A stretch of DNA of 64,000 nt from Pseudisothecium myosuroides. Lineage: Eukaryota; Streptophyta; Bryopsida; Hypnales; Lembophyllaceae. Location: contig OX637288.1 in assembly GCA_951799445.1 (NCBI GenBank), positions 48,065,288-48,129,287 on the forward strand. The letters run 5' to 3'. The notes beneath the pieces were generated by a model. The model made no database searches, had not been told where the DNA came from, and saw only the letters and a program-made list of their open reading frames with translations. Shown here in pieces: positions 12,000 through 21,186 of the stretch (positions within the stretch are counted from its first letter, which is position 1; each line of letters begins with the position of its first letter). The translations under genes were made by a program, and so were the position numbers.

Positions 12000-13790
12000 G
12001 TGGATTTGATTGGAAGCCCTTGCACATGTGAATGCTAGCCATTGTGCATATGATAGTCACTTCTCTACGGATGTTCTAACCATAATGTTTCTAATAAATG
12101 CTCCAATCAATTTCTTTTTGTATTTTTTGTCTTGTGACTTTGATGTCCAATTGTCCTACACAAAATTTGGTGTACTATACCTAGTCTTCTGAATGGTTTG
12201 ATGGAAGAAGTTTAATGCAATATCTTTGTTTGAATAATGTTTGGATATTGCATATTATAAATGCTATTTTAAAATATGCATCAAATAGATTTTAGACTCA
12301 CCTAGATTATCTTCATCGTTGAGAATTTGCAACAAATTTATAGTGTTTCCAAAATTGACATAAACACTTCCCGGGGAGGTCACTTAGTGTGCATATTAGA
12401 AACCACGTGAGATCTAATATAGGGTATTATATATTTATTCTACCTTAAATTTATAAAAAAATTATATCTAATATAGAGTGTGTAAAATTACATGTAGGGT
12501 ATTATAACTAATATAGGGTTATGTTTAATACCATATATTAGATTTTACGTAGAAAAAATATAGGGGGGCAATAATATGTGGGAAAAAATTATTTTTTAGA
12601 GTGAATATTTAATGTCCTTAAAGAAGAGATGGACAAAAAATGACACATTATTTGTCCCAAATTATCCATGAACCTTGGATGAGGGGCTCTAGTTGCCTCT
12701 AGAGTTATCTATAAACTCCTCTGAAGTCACTTAGAATTTGAAGATTCTATCATAAATTTTGCTTTGCTATAGTCTTATTTGTTCATTCCAAATAGTAGAA
12801 AGGTATAATATAGCTTGATGGTCTATCATTATTAGGTGTGTAAGAGCTTGGTGGTCTATACTTGTTTATTATATTGTAATGCAATGTCATCTTTTTTTTG
12901 TTGTATACTTGCACTCATTGTATTCATTAGAATATATTGTAGATGATTAGTAGTGAGTTGTTTGACACAGCTAGAATGCATTGTTTACAATTTGTGAATG
13001 TATTTGTTTCGCCATAGTACATTGTCTAAACATAAATTACTTTAGTTTTTAGCAACCATAAAAAAATGGTTTGAAGAAAAAGTGACAAAAGAAAAAAGAA
13101 AAAAAGGATAGAAAACAACAATAGGAAAAAAAAGTCATACAACACCTATTAGTTCTAATTTTTAAATCTAATATAGGGGCCAAAAATTTGGACTCAAAAG
13201 TGCATTATAAAAAATATAAGGTGCTATAATAAATGATAATTTAGAATTATTTTTAACAATAGCGTATATTAAATTATGAAATATTAGAAAAATAGCCCCC
13301 CATAAAATATCCCCCGATCTTACGTGTATATTGAACCTATAAGCTAGTGACTCCCCATGAAACACTTGCAATTTTGCTTCATCAACAATTAATACGTCAA
13401 AATTCTTCATGAATTTTTCTTTGTACTACAAGAGCTTCTACAACAACTAAGGTTTGTTGTAAATTGAGTTACTTTTATCTTCTAAATTCTCTTAAGTGCA
13501 TAATTTCTAGATGATGAACAAAGTATTTATATGTAGTAATGTTTGTTCTAAACTAAATTCTCATTCATCTAAAATAAAAACTTGATGTAAAAATCAAATC
13601 TTTAAAGGACAATTTATGTCCTTACTTGGTCAAATTTCATCAGGTTTCTACATTGAATCACACATTTGATATTTTTCAATGTAATAATATATATTTAAAT
13701 ATTATGTTCATTATTTTATAATTAAAGAAATTAAAAATATTTTTTATATTATAAATATTAAAAAAAACATATTTATCACAAAAAGATTCA
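12000..13790 (+). repeat. Ancient dispersed repeat, copy interrupted by a TIR element
   Basis: Segments 12100-12370 and 13357-13790 align in order with one uninterrupted block at 53940-54560. Landmarks are TAGATTTTAGACTC, GATTATCTTCATC, AAAATTCTTCAT, AAGGTTTGTT and GTAATAATATATATTTAA. The roughly 1 kb missing from the other copy is the inserted element 12373-13356. No protein is encoded; what the block derives from is unknown. Confidence 0.6.
12373..13356. mobile_element. 984-bp non-autonomous TIR element inside an older repeat
   Basis: The left end GGGGAGGTCACTTAGTGTGC and the right end, read inverted, GGGGAGTCACTAGCTTATAG, continue as ~40-bp imperfect TIRs ending at GATC. The block at 53940-54560 lacks this segment and acts as the empty site. 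AAACACTT occurs just outside both ends (12363-12370 and 13360-13367), a possible 8-bp target duplication with a few extra bases at each junction. The interior is AT-rich and non-coding. Confidence 0.65.
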
Positions 13791-13849
13791 AAATAGAATG
13801 AAATTTCTAAAGAAGTGGAGATAATAAACTTCATTCCAATGATGAATTT

Positions 13850-13900
13850 TAGATCTAAATTGATTTAGTCTATCTTTAGAGTGACCTTGTGGTAGATAGG

Positions 13901-13993
<93 letters not shown>

Positions 13994-14650
13994 TCGTAGG
14001 GTCCACTTTGCAACTAAAATTCAAAACATAACTAGAATGATGGAATGAAGCTTACAAGAAATTGGTGGAATTATCAAAGCCAAGACAAAAATAATGGAAT
14101 TTCAAAAGACATGACTAAATTTTATCTCCATTCATGTAATTGCAATGAAGATCTTTAGATTGAAATCAGTTTAGTTGATTTTTTGGAGCTACCTTTGAAA
14201 TAGAGGGTTCACCTTGCAAGTTGCAACCATGGGAGTTTTGAGGCTACAACTAAAATTGAAGCTATGATTAGAATTGTAAAATGAAGCCAAGACAAAATGG
14301 TGAAATGAAATTACAATGAAAATAGTAGAATGAAGCCATAAAGAATATACATGGAATTTCAAAGTCACATGACTAAATTTTATTTCCATTTGTGTAATTG
14401 TAGTGAAGACCTTTAGGTCGGAACTAGTTTAGCCGATTTTTAAAATGACCTTTGGATTTTTGTATTGACAAATATAGGATTTACTTTGCAACTATAGGCT
14501 CTTTTGAAGCTACAAATAAAATTAAAGCCACAACTAGAATGTTGGAATGAAGCCTAGACTAAAATGATGAAATGAAGGTAAAATGAGAATGGTGAAATTA
14601 GGCTAGAATTAAAATGGTAGAACGAAGTTAAGACAAAAATGATAGAATTT
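13850..14650 (+). repeat. Degenerate ~258-bp tandem repeat
   Basis: The phrase ATGACTAAATTTTAT.TCCAT occurs at 14111 and 14369, followed by matching text through TAGTTTAG..GATTTTT and GCAACTA. A third, more diverged unit lies upstream at about 13845-14030 and contains the TA microsatellite. Short AATGAAGCCAAGAC-like words recur inside each unit. Non-coding. Confidence 0.6.
13901..13989. repeat. (TA)n microsatellite
   Basis: About 89 bases of almost uninterrupted TA with one CA interruption near 13911. The Tyr/Ile open frame across it is an artefact. Confidence 0.97.
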
Positions 14651-14994
14651 TGAAGTCACGAGCTATAATTGAAATTCTTAAGAGTCTTTTCAATTGAGGG
14701 AGTTCAAAAGATTTTGAGGCAACCAAATGAAAAACTTTGGGGTTCAAGTAATGTACAAAACAAAGGTCATAAAAAATTAAAATTAAAAAGAAATGAGAAT
14801 TGAAAGGTTTTTGAGGCAACCAATTGGATCTAGATATTTGAATTTTTTTAATATTGATGAATGCACATGACAACATTAGCTATTAGTCATCATATACTTT
14901 CAAAATTTATTATAACAAGTTAATAGCTACTGAGACTTCTACATCAACTAAAATCTATCAATAGTGGAAATTCGGACTTTTTAAAAGGCTAGAG

Positions 14995-15160
14995 GATTCT
15001 AGCTAGCAATGCAAATATAACAAAAGTGAAAATATTAAAAAATTTAAAAAATTTAAAAATCATATACCACATGATTGCTTTAGTTGCCTCATCATATTGT
15101 AATTTACAATTTTTTGAAAATATTTTTTAATTTTTTGTATTTGCATTGCTGGCTAGAATC
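14995..15160. mobile_element. Small TIR/foldback element
   Basis: GATTCTAGCTAGCAATGCAA at the left is mirrored by TTGCATTGCTGGCTAGAATC at the right, an inverted repeat of about 23 bp. Weaker inverted similarity extends outward to about 14930 and 15215, so the true ends may lie further out. The interior is A/T-rich and non-coding. Confidence 0.55.
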
Positions 15161-15377
15161 AAACAGCCCTCTTAAGAATCTAGATTCTTCTAATGAGACT
15201 TCAGACTTATAACCCTCAAAGGGTGAGCCTATGACCACTTTTTCAAACTTCATTTATGGGCAATTTCATTAAAATGGCAGTATTCCAAGTGCCACTTTAA
15301 TTGTGTGCCATTTTCACCATCTAGGACGGGTATAGATTTCAAAACGGCCGTTCTAAAATGTTTTCATGCCATTTTAA

Positions 15378-16525
15378 CCCCTAAAGTTCCATGACTATGT
15401 TTTCTCCCGAAAACACTAAGAAACTGCCATTTTTAGTACAAGTACCAAATTTTTGAAATTTTTTTTTTTAACACATGTAACCGTAGGATCTTGTAGTAAA
15501 CTAGTTTTAGAAGATGTGGAAAAAATTTCAGAATTTTCCACTATGCAGATTGGAAGATATTAGCATTTGAATTGGCAAAAATCCTTTTTTTGTCCCTGCA
15601 AAAAACAAGGCAGCTGCACTTCACAATGTCACATTTGTATGAAAAAATGTCCAAAATCACTACAAGAGAAAGGGGTGTTTTAAGTGAGTTTTTAAGTAGT
15701 GTCCTAGACACATGATTTTAAGTAATGACCTTTAAAGAGATTTTTAGCAAAATTTGACTTAAAACACATGTTTTTAAGTCAAATTTTGCTAAAAATCTCT
15801 TTGAAGGTCATTACTTAAAATCATGTGTCTAGGATACTACTTAAAAACTCACTTAAAACACCCCTTTCTCTTGTAGTGAATGGTGGTGCTTCTTTGAATT
15901 CTTTTTCCTAAACAAGTTGGCTACATGCTTAAATTTTTTCAAATCATTTGGAATTGTACAACATATACAAACAAAATGGTAAGTAGAAAGAAGTAGAGAA
16001 TGATCCAAAATACTAAATTGTTAAGAATTTAATTATGGAATTGAAAAATGTCAATCCCAATGGTTGTCATGCTGCAATAAACAACCTACATCCTAAGAAT
16101 TTTATTTTTTCAAAAAATATTAAAAATTGAGTTAAATAAACAACTTCAAAGTTTATTTCAGAGTAGAGAATCCATAACTACCCGCAAACTAAAAAACCTC
16201 ATAACTTTTGACTCATTGGTCAAAATGGAATGATTCAAAGCTTTCCACGTATATATAACTCTAGAAAACCAATTTCAAATTTTTATTTTTGAAAAAAGTG
16301 ATTTTTTCTGATCTGCCCGGACTGCCTAGTTACGAAAAAAAGTTACATATTTGGCCATAACTTTTGACTCCTATTTCCAAATGTCATGAAATTTAGTGCA
16401 TATGAAAGATATTCCTTGCACCCACCTTCTATTAAAATTTCAACTTAAAATATAGAAATCTCTAGTCACATGTACCTGCCCAAAATTTCTATACAACCAA
16501 AAAACGCATGTTGGTCCTTTAGGGG
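15378..16525 (+). mobile_element. Family C element (CCCCTAAAG TIR) inserted at TTAA
   Basis: TTAA flanks both ends (15374-15377 and 16526-16529). Ends are CCCCTAAAGTTCC... and ...GGTCCTTTAGGGG. The host MITE reads GCCATT-TTAA-[element]-TTAA-AAGAATATCGCC, while unoccupied relatives at 43603 and about 29975 read GCCATT-TTAA-AAAAATATCGCC. This shows a single TTAA duplicated on insertion. The interior is AT-rich and non-coding and shares long stretches with 34277-35555 (inverted) and 49679-50602. Confidence 0.8.
15658..15878. mobile_element. Family A CACTA-type hairpin MITE, copy 1
   Basis: A 221-bp near-perfect palindrome: CACTACAAGAGAAAGG...CCTTTCTCTTGTAGTG with arms paired almost to the centre (TTAAGTCAAATTTTGCTAAA and its complement). 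The 3-bp duplication AAT flanks it (15655-15657 and 15879-15881). The related family C copy at 34277-35555 lacks it at the corresponding point, giving an empty site. CACTA ends plus 3-bp duplications match the CACTA (En/Spm) superfamily. Confidence 0.85.
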
Positions 16526-16561
16526 TTAAAAGAATATCGCCATTTTAATGAAATTGTCCAT

Positions 16562-17457
16562 ATTTGTAAGTACCTATAAATTTGATTTTTTTGTATTTAG
16601 TTCTAAAGGTGTGATTACAATAGGAGAAGAAGAGGGCCATAACAAAGGTACTGAATCTAGACCAACAACAAAAAAAAATTTGAATATAATTTCAATTTCT
16701 TTCCAAAATTTTTTATAAAATTTATAATCACAATCTAATACGACAAACATTGGTCGTGTCAGACTTCAATTATTTTATTTTATTTTATTTTATGCAAATA
16801 TTTTATATGTTTTTAAATTTTTTTAAATTTTTGGTCACTTTTATTTAGTGCTAAATTCAATTTCTGAAAGGGAGGCAATCACATTGTTTTTCAATACCGG
16901 CTAGGCGTCTATCAATCAACATACACCTCTAAAGTTTCCCATGATAAGAGTTCACAAAGTTTACAATTGCCAAGACTTCCATATGATCTAAACTCTACAT
17001 ACTTTTGAGATGTAATCTTTAAAGTATCATAAGAAAATGAAATAGAATAACTTTTACAAATTAGAATATTGTAACAATATGTTTTTAGTGAAGCTTTAAA
17101 ACATTTAAAAACAAAAATTATGTGAAAATTGAGGTTTGACTTTCCAAATGACCTAGTTTTACAATGTTTTTCAATCCCTAAAGGACCAAGCATTCAAATT
17201 TTGAAGAACAGATGAAGACAAACACATTCCAAGTATTAAAAAATGCATTTTTTCATCCATTGATTTTTTTGAAGATTCTCGGGTTAGTTCTTTAACATTT
17301 GTACGATACAAATTTTAAGGACTTAGCTTATTTTGAGAAAAAATATTTTCTTTTAACTTCAAGCCTTGTTATCTTGCAATCTATGAAGTCAAACTTCTAA
17401 ATTTTTTTTCCACATATTCCAAATGTTTGTCTCTAACTTTTCAGATTTAGAATATGT
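16562..17457. other. AT-rich intergenic DNA
   Basis: Homopolymer-rich and non-coding. CAATCCCTAAAGGACCAAG near 17172 resembles one end of the family C elements and may be a solo terminus. Confidence 0.4.
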
Positions 17458-17660
17458 CACTACAAGAAAAAGGGGTGTTTTAAGTAGTGTCCTAGACATC
17501 ACGTCTTTTAAGTAATGTCTTTTAAGTAAGTTTTTAAGTAAAATTTTACTAAAAAGATTGTCTTTTTAGTAAAATTTTACTTAAAAACTTACTTAAAAGA
17601 CATTACTTAAAAGACGTGATGTCTAGGACACTACTTAAAACACCCCTTTCTCTTGTAGTG
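17458..17660. mobile_element. Family A CACTA-type hairpin MITE, copy 2
   Basis: 203 bp, CACTACAAGAAAAAGG...CCTTTCTCTTGTAGTG, with almost fully complementary arms. The 3-bp duplication TGT lies at 17455-17457 and 17661-17663. The central sequence differs from copy 1 (AAGTAATGTCTTTTAAGTAA arms), so the two are separate subfamily members rather than one recent duplication. Confidence 0.85.
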
Positions 17661-18164
17661 TGTGGAAAATATGTAGACAATTACCTTGTATTGTATCGTA
17701 ATTTAAAATAAGCTAGACTCCATATTTGCTTCTAAAATTTTGCATGAGTATATTAAACAAGAATTAGAATTCAATGGTGGAAAGACTCAAATTCATCAAG
17801 AGCAAAATTTTTACTCCAACAGGACTCAAAGTCTACAAATCTTATTTCACAAGAATGAAAAAAAATCTCCTTTTACAACTCCAAACAACATTAAAATCTT
17901 TCAACCCAAGCTATCAAATGAGCTGAAATGTTTTCAACACATTTTCAAAGTAGTACACTACACTTTTGTACAATTGAAGTTGAAAAAAAAAACTAGTTTC
18001 TATTTTCAATTTTAGGCAATGCACTACAAATGGCAATTTTTGACTATTTCATTCTTTTGAAAATCACCCTTGGTCCTTTAGAAAATTAATTATCCTACTG
18101 TAAAGACAATCTCATTAATGAGGAAATTGGCCTTTTAGATACTATGTGAATCATTTGCTTAAAA

Positions 18165-18320
18165 TTTTTTAAAGCACTCATTAGAGGTCAAACTATTGTG
18201 CAAATTTAGACCTTCCATTTTCATACAAAATTTGAAAGATGAACATTTATACTTCTGTCCTATATAAAAGGATTTTCTATCAACCATATACTATGTTTTA
18301 TGTCCACGACATCCTTCGAG
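18165..18320 (+). repeat. Dispersed repeat family E, copy 1
   Basis: Pattern AAAGCACTCATTAGAGGTCAA, then TATTGTGCAA, then ACAAAATTTGA.AGATGAA. Shared with 24484-24640, 29583-29765 and 49200-49345. Non-coding, with no defined ends. Confidence 0.5.
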
Positions 18321-18379
18321 AGATAAGGACATTTTGATTGAATTAAGGGTTATTCTTGATTTCTGATTAGTGGCTCCTA

Positions 18380-18480
18380 CCAGTATAATCTCAAATTGTG
18401 ATTGACATTATTAATACGCTCCAAAATCCACTTCAATTGTCACCCTATTGGACCATCTCCTTCCTACTAAGTAATGTTTT
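18380..18480 (+). repeat. Repeat segment with the empty site of the 57094 element
   Basis: ACGCTCCAAAATCCACTTCA, then TTGTCACCCTATTGGACCATC, then TCCTTCC...CTAAG. The same text occurs at 57050-57093, where after GACCATC a 1789-bp element intervenes and the text resumes at 58883 (ATCTCTTCC...CTAAG). Confidence 0.6.
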
Positions 18481-18607
18481 TTCTGTTTTTGTTTTCAAAC
18501 CAATGGTTATGTGGCCTTTTTTTCAAGAAGGTTTTGAGTTTAGACTTGTCTCCTTCACTTTGGAGGCTTGACTTGAAGGAAGCCAATTTTGAGTATGCAG
18601 TTTTGAA

Positions 18608-19014
18608 TAAGGTAGGAGGCTTTGAAAGCGAGCAGGCATTCATATAGATGACTCACCTAAAATGGACGTGAGGTGGTTTTAAAATGGACTTTTATAGTCA
18701 CTGAATGGATCAATAAAAAAAAATTATTTATTGCAAGAGCCAATCATTCTCTTTGCTTTCCCCATTTCTCTCTAGAAGTTGCATGTGAACGGTTTATAGA
18801 AGACCTAGGGTCATAAATAAGGATTTATGACTCAACTTGTTTGAAAATTCACAAGTAATTTGAAAATGCTTCAAAAAATACGAAACGACTTGTGTTATAG
18901 TCGAAATCTATTTCTCTTTGTTTGAAAAATGAGCTAAAAATAATCCCATCCAAGAAACCACATGAAAAAGGCGGACCAGTCCTTAGATGCTCACTTTCAG
19001 AGCCTCCTTCCTTA
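18608..19014 (-). mobile_element. TA-flanked MITE, copy 2 of 3
   Basis: TAAGGTAGGAGGCTTTGAAA... to ...TTTCAGAGCCTCCTTCCTTA, about 407 bp, reversed relative to copies 5112-5535 and 33608-34001. The interior carries the same TTGGCTCTTGCAAT and CTCATTTTTC words in inverse order. Non-coding. Confidence 0.7.
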
Positions 19015-19086
19015 TGTAATTTTTGTACGCAATTTTTGTATATGCTAGATCTAAATGACAGACAAAATGAGGTTTTGGAAACAGTG

Positions 19087-19766
19087 TAAGGTGGGTACAC
19101 CCAAAACCGCCATAAATTGGACTATGGGGAATTTGAAGGCTAACTAGTAAACAGTGAATACAAGAGAGCAAAGAGATGTGTAGAAAAGGAAGTTAAGCTC
19201 AATCAATTTTCTGATTCTGACAAAAATGAGACCACAATAGGGGGACAAAGTTTTGAAAGTAGAGTAATTGAAACTGCTCATAGGCAGCATTAAAAGGGAG
19301 TATTTACATTCTAAAACTCCCCCTCCCAAGATGTCAGAAGTAAAAGACATGGAGGTGCAATTGTGTTTTTCATATTCATTAAAAAAGTATGCAAGCTCGT
19401 AAACCCATGCCATTTTATATCCTCATGTTTTGTGAGTCATATGAAATAACATGAGGATTTAATAAGAGTCATGATCTCTTGATCTCTAACATGTGCTTGA
19501 AATGACACGAGGATTTATTAACGGGAGCATATTTTAGCTAATCTCTGATCTCTGACAAGCCTTTAAGCATTAATAAATCCTCATGTTATTTAAACCTCTT
19601 GTACTCTGAGTTTAGAAGCCAATCACTTGTTCCAAAATGGCCAATGATGTAATGAAGAACCACGGGAGATATGGAGGTGCAGTTTTCAAAATATTTAAAC
19701 ACCATTCGGGGACTTATTTTAACTGGCGGTTTAAGACACTGGGCCATTATGGGTGTACCCACCTTA
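19087..19766. mobile_element. TIR element with TAAGGTGGGTACACCC ends
   Basis: TAAGGTGGGTACACCC at the left and GGGTGTACCCACCTTA at the right form a perfect 16-bp inverted repeat about 680 bp apart, both flanked by TA. The interior contains inverted pieces of TAAATCCTCATGTTATTT and non-coding DNA. The ends resemble but differ from the AGGTAGGAGGC family nearby. Confidence 0.65.
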
Positions 19767-20001
19767 ATGTAGCAGCGATGTGCAAGGCCATGATCACAAT
19801 CTGAAATTTTAAACACATTTACCCTATTTTTCCCATTGAAGCTGCCCATATTTTTTTAGGTTTTCTTTTTAGGCAATAAGGCATTAAATTGCCTAAAAAA
19901 AAGACACTGTTGCCAAGTGTTGCATCCATCCTTGTAATGCAGCCAAGTGGCTCACATGGCCAAGGCAACCAAACACAAACAAGCACATCGAATTTACGAA
20001 A

Positions 20002-20262
20002 CACGTTGGGCTCAATTACGAACCACGTTGGGCTCAAACGTGCGGTTCCTCATGCATGACAAGTGGGAAGTGCCGGACTAAACCAGTTGTCTAATTACGG
20101 AACTGTCCTAAATTAATCAGGCAGTGCTCAGCTTGCAGGCGAAGCTTTTCCACCTGTCGATAAATGCAGGACATGCACCACACCAACGTCGAGTATGGAT
20201 GAATGAAATACCAATGCAGTCAAGGCGACTATTCAAGGCACGGCACCCAGCAACTATAAATA
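20002..20262 (+). promoter_or_regulatory. ABA/ABI3-type promoter of the Em gene
   Basis: Three ACGTG cores (ABRE) lie at 20002-20006, 20024-20028 (both as CACGT) and 20038-20042. The first two sit in a tandem duplication of CACGTTGGGCTCAA. A CATGCATG RY repeat is at 20051-20058, and a TATA box, TATAAATA, at 20255-20262, about 170 bp before the ATG. ABRE plus RY is the known arrangement for bZIP/ABI3 control of Em genes; binding here is inferred. Confidence 0.65.
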
Positions 20263-20432
20263 TCGAGACAGCCAGCTGATAGATCACATCACATTCCATT
20301 CCAACACCTTCCAAGTTGCGTATCATTTTGAGTTAGTGGAAACTTATTTCTTTGTTGTCGACAGAAGCAGAGCTTGCTTTCTGGTGTTTGCTTTCTAGTG
20401 TTTTACTGTCACTAAGCTTTCATTCCATCACC

Positions 20433-21186
20433 ATGTCTGGAAAGAAGGACTTGGACGCCCGAGCTGCAGCAGGCGAGACTGTGGTGCCTGGAGGAACGGG
20501 CGGCTTGAGCGTGGAAACGCAGCAGCATCTTGCTGAGGGTATGTATTTCTGCGTTAATTAATTACCTTGCAGTCCTTCAAAGTCGAAATCCCTCATGTTT
20601 CTTGATGCAATGTCGTCAATGTATGTTGTGGTTGTGAGATTTGGAATGAGAATGTGGGTACGAGATGGTCTAATGAAGAGCTTGTCGATCATGGTGCGTT
20701 TTTCTCATTCGTGTGTAGTATCATTCTCTCCAATCACAGCTTTTGTTCTCTCATCAAATCCAAGGAGCGGAAATTGAGAATGCACTCTTCGATTTCAGTA
20801 TCAGTCGTATGCTGTATCCGAGGCTGCAATTGCATTTGTGAAAGTAACGGATACGTACGGCTAACAAGTCTTTTTGATTCCTGTGGCTGACTGGCTGGTT
20901 CTCTTCCCTGCTATGCAAAAGTGTCGATCGTGACCGTTAGTAAGAACTTAGCCTTGTTGTCGTGTGCATTGTGGAGGACATTGAAGAACTCTGTGTGTGA
21001 ATTATGGTTGATGTCTGTGCTAATGCAGGGCGGAGCAAGGGCGGTCAGACTCGTTCTGAGCAGCTGGGACACGAGGGCTACTCGGAGATGGGCAAGAAGG
21101 GTGGTTCTGCCACTGCCGACATGTCTGGTGGTGAGGCTGCGGCAGATGCTGGTCGTCAGATCGACGAATCCAAGTTCACTACTTAA
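20433..21186 (+). CDS. Em-like group 1 LEA protein
   Basis: Exon 1 is 20433-20538 and exon 2 is 21029-21186 (TAA). The intron is 490 bp with GGTATG donor and AATGCAG acceptor, splitting a Gly codon in phase 1. The product is 87 residues, highly hydrophilic and rich in Gly, Glu, Lys and Gln, with no Cys or Trp. It starts [20 protein letters not shown], then [17 protein letters not shown], then one copy of the family 20-mer, [20 protein letters not shown], and ends in an acidic tail with DESKFTT. Group 1 LEA proteins are desiccation and seed/spore-maturation protectants that hold water and shield macromolecules. It is slightly shorter than usual Em proteins (about 90-95 residues) because the N-terminus is compact. 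The gene looks intact, and the upstream ABRE/RY cluster supports ABA-responsive expression. Confidence 0.93.

Larger units (their letters stand above)
15256..16561. mobile_element. Family B MITE (ATGGGCAATTT), copy 1, carrying nested elements
   Basis: The ends ATGGGCAATTTCATTAAAAT and ...ATTTTAATGAAATTGTCCAT are inverted copies. Other family members are 25126-25447, 29824-30018 and 43448-43642. The outer ~120 bp of this copy match them closely. The centre is split at TTAA by family C element 15378-16525, which in turn carries a family A MITE at 15658-15878. Without the insert this copy would be about 155 bp, a little shorter than its ~195-bp relatives. Non-coding. Confidence 0.8.

Noticed and set aside
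13788..14024. 78-codon frame rich in Tyr-Ile
   Set aside because: It is a translation of the (TA)n microsatellite.
20595..20890. Two open frames within the Em locus
   Set aside because: They lie in the 490-bp Em intron and match nothing.
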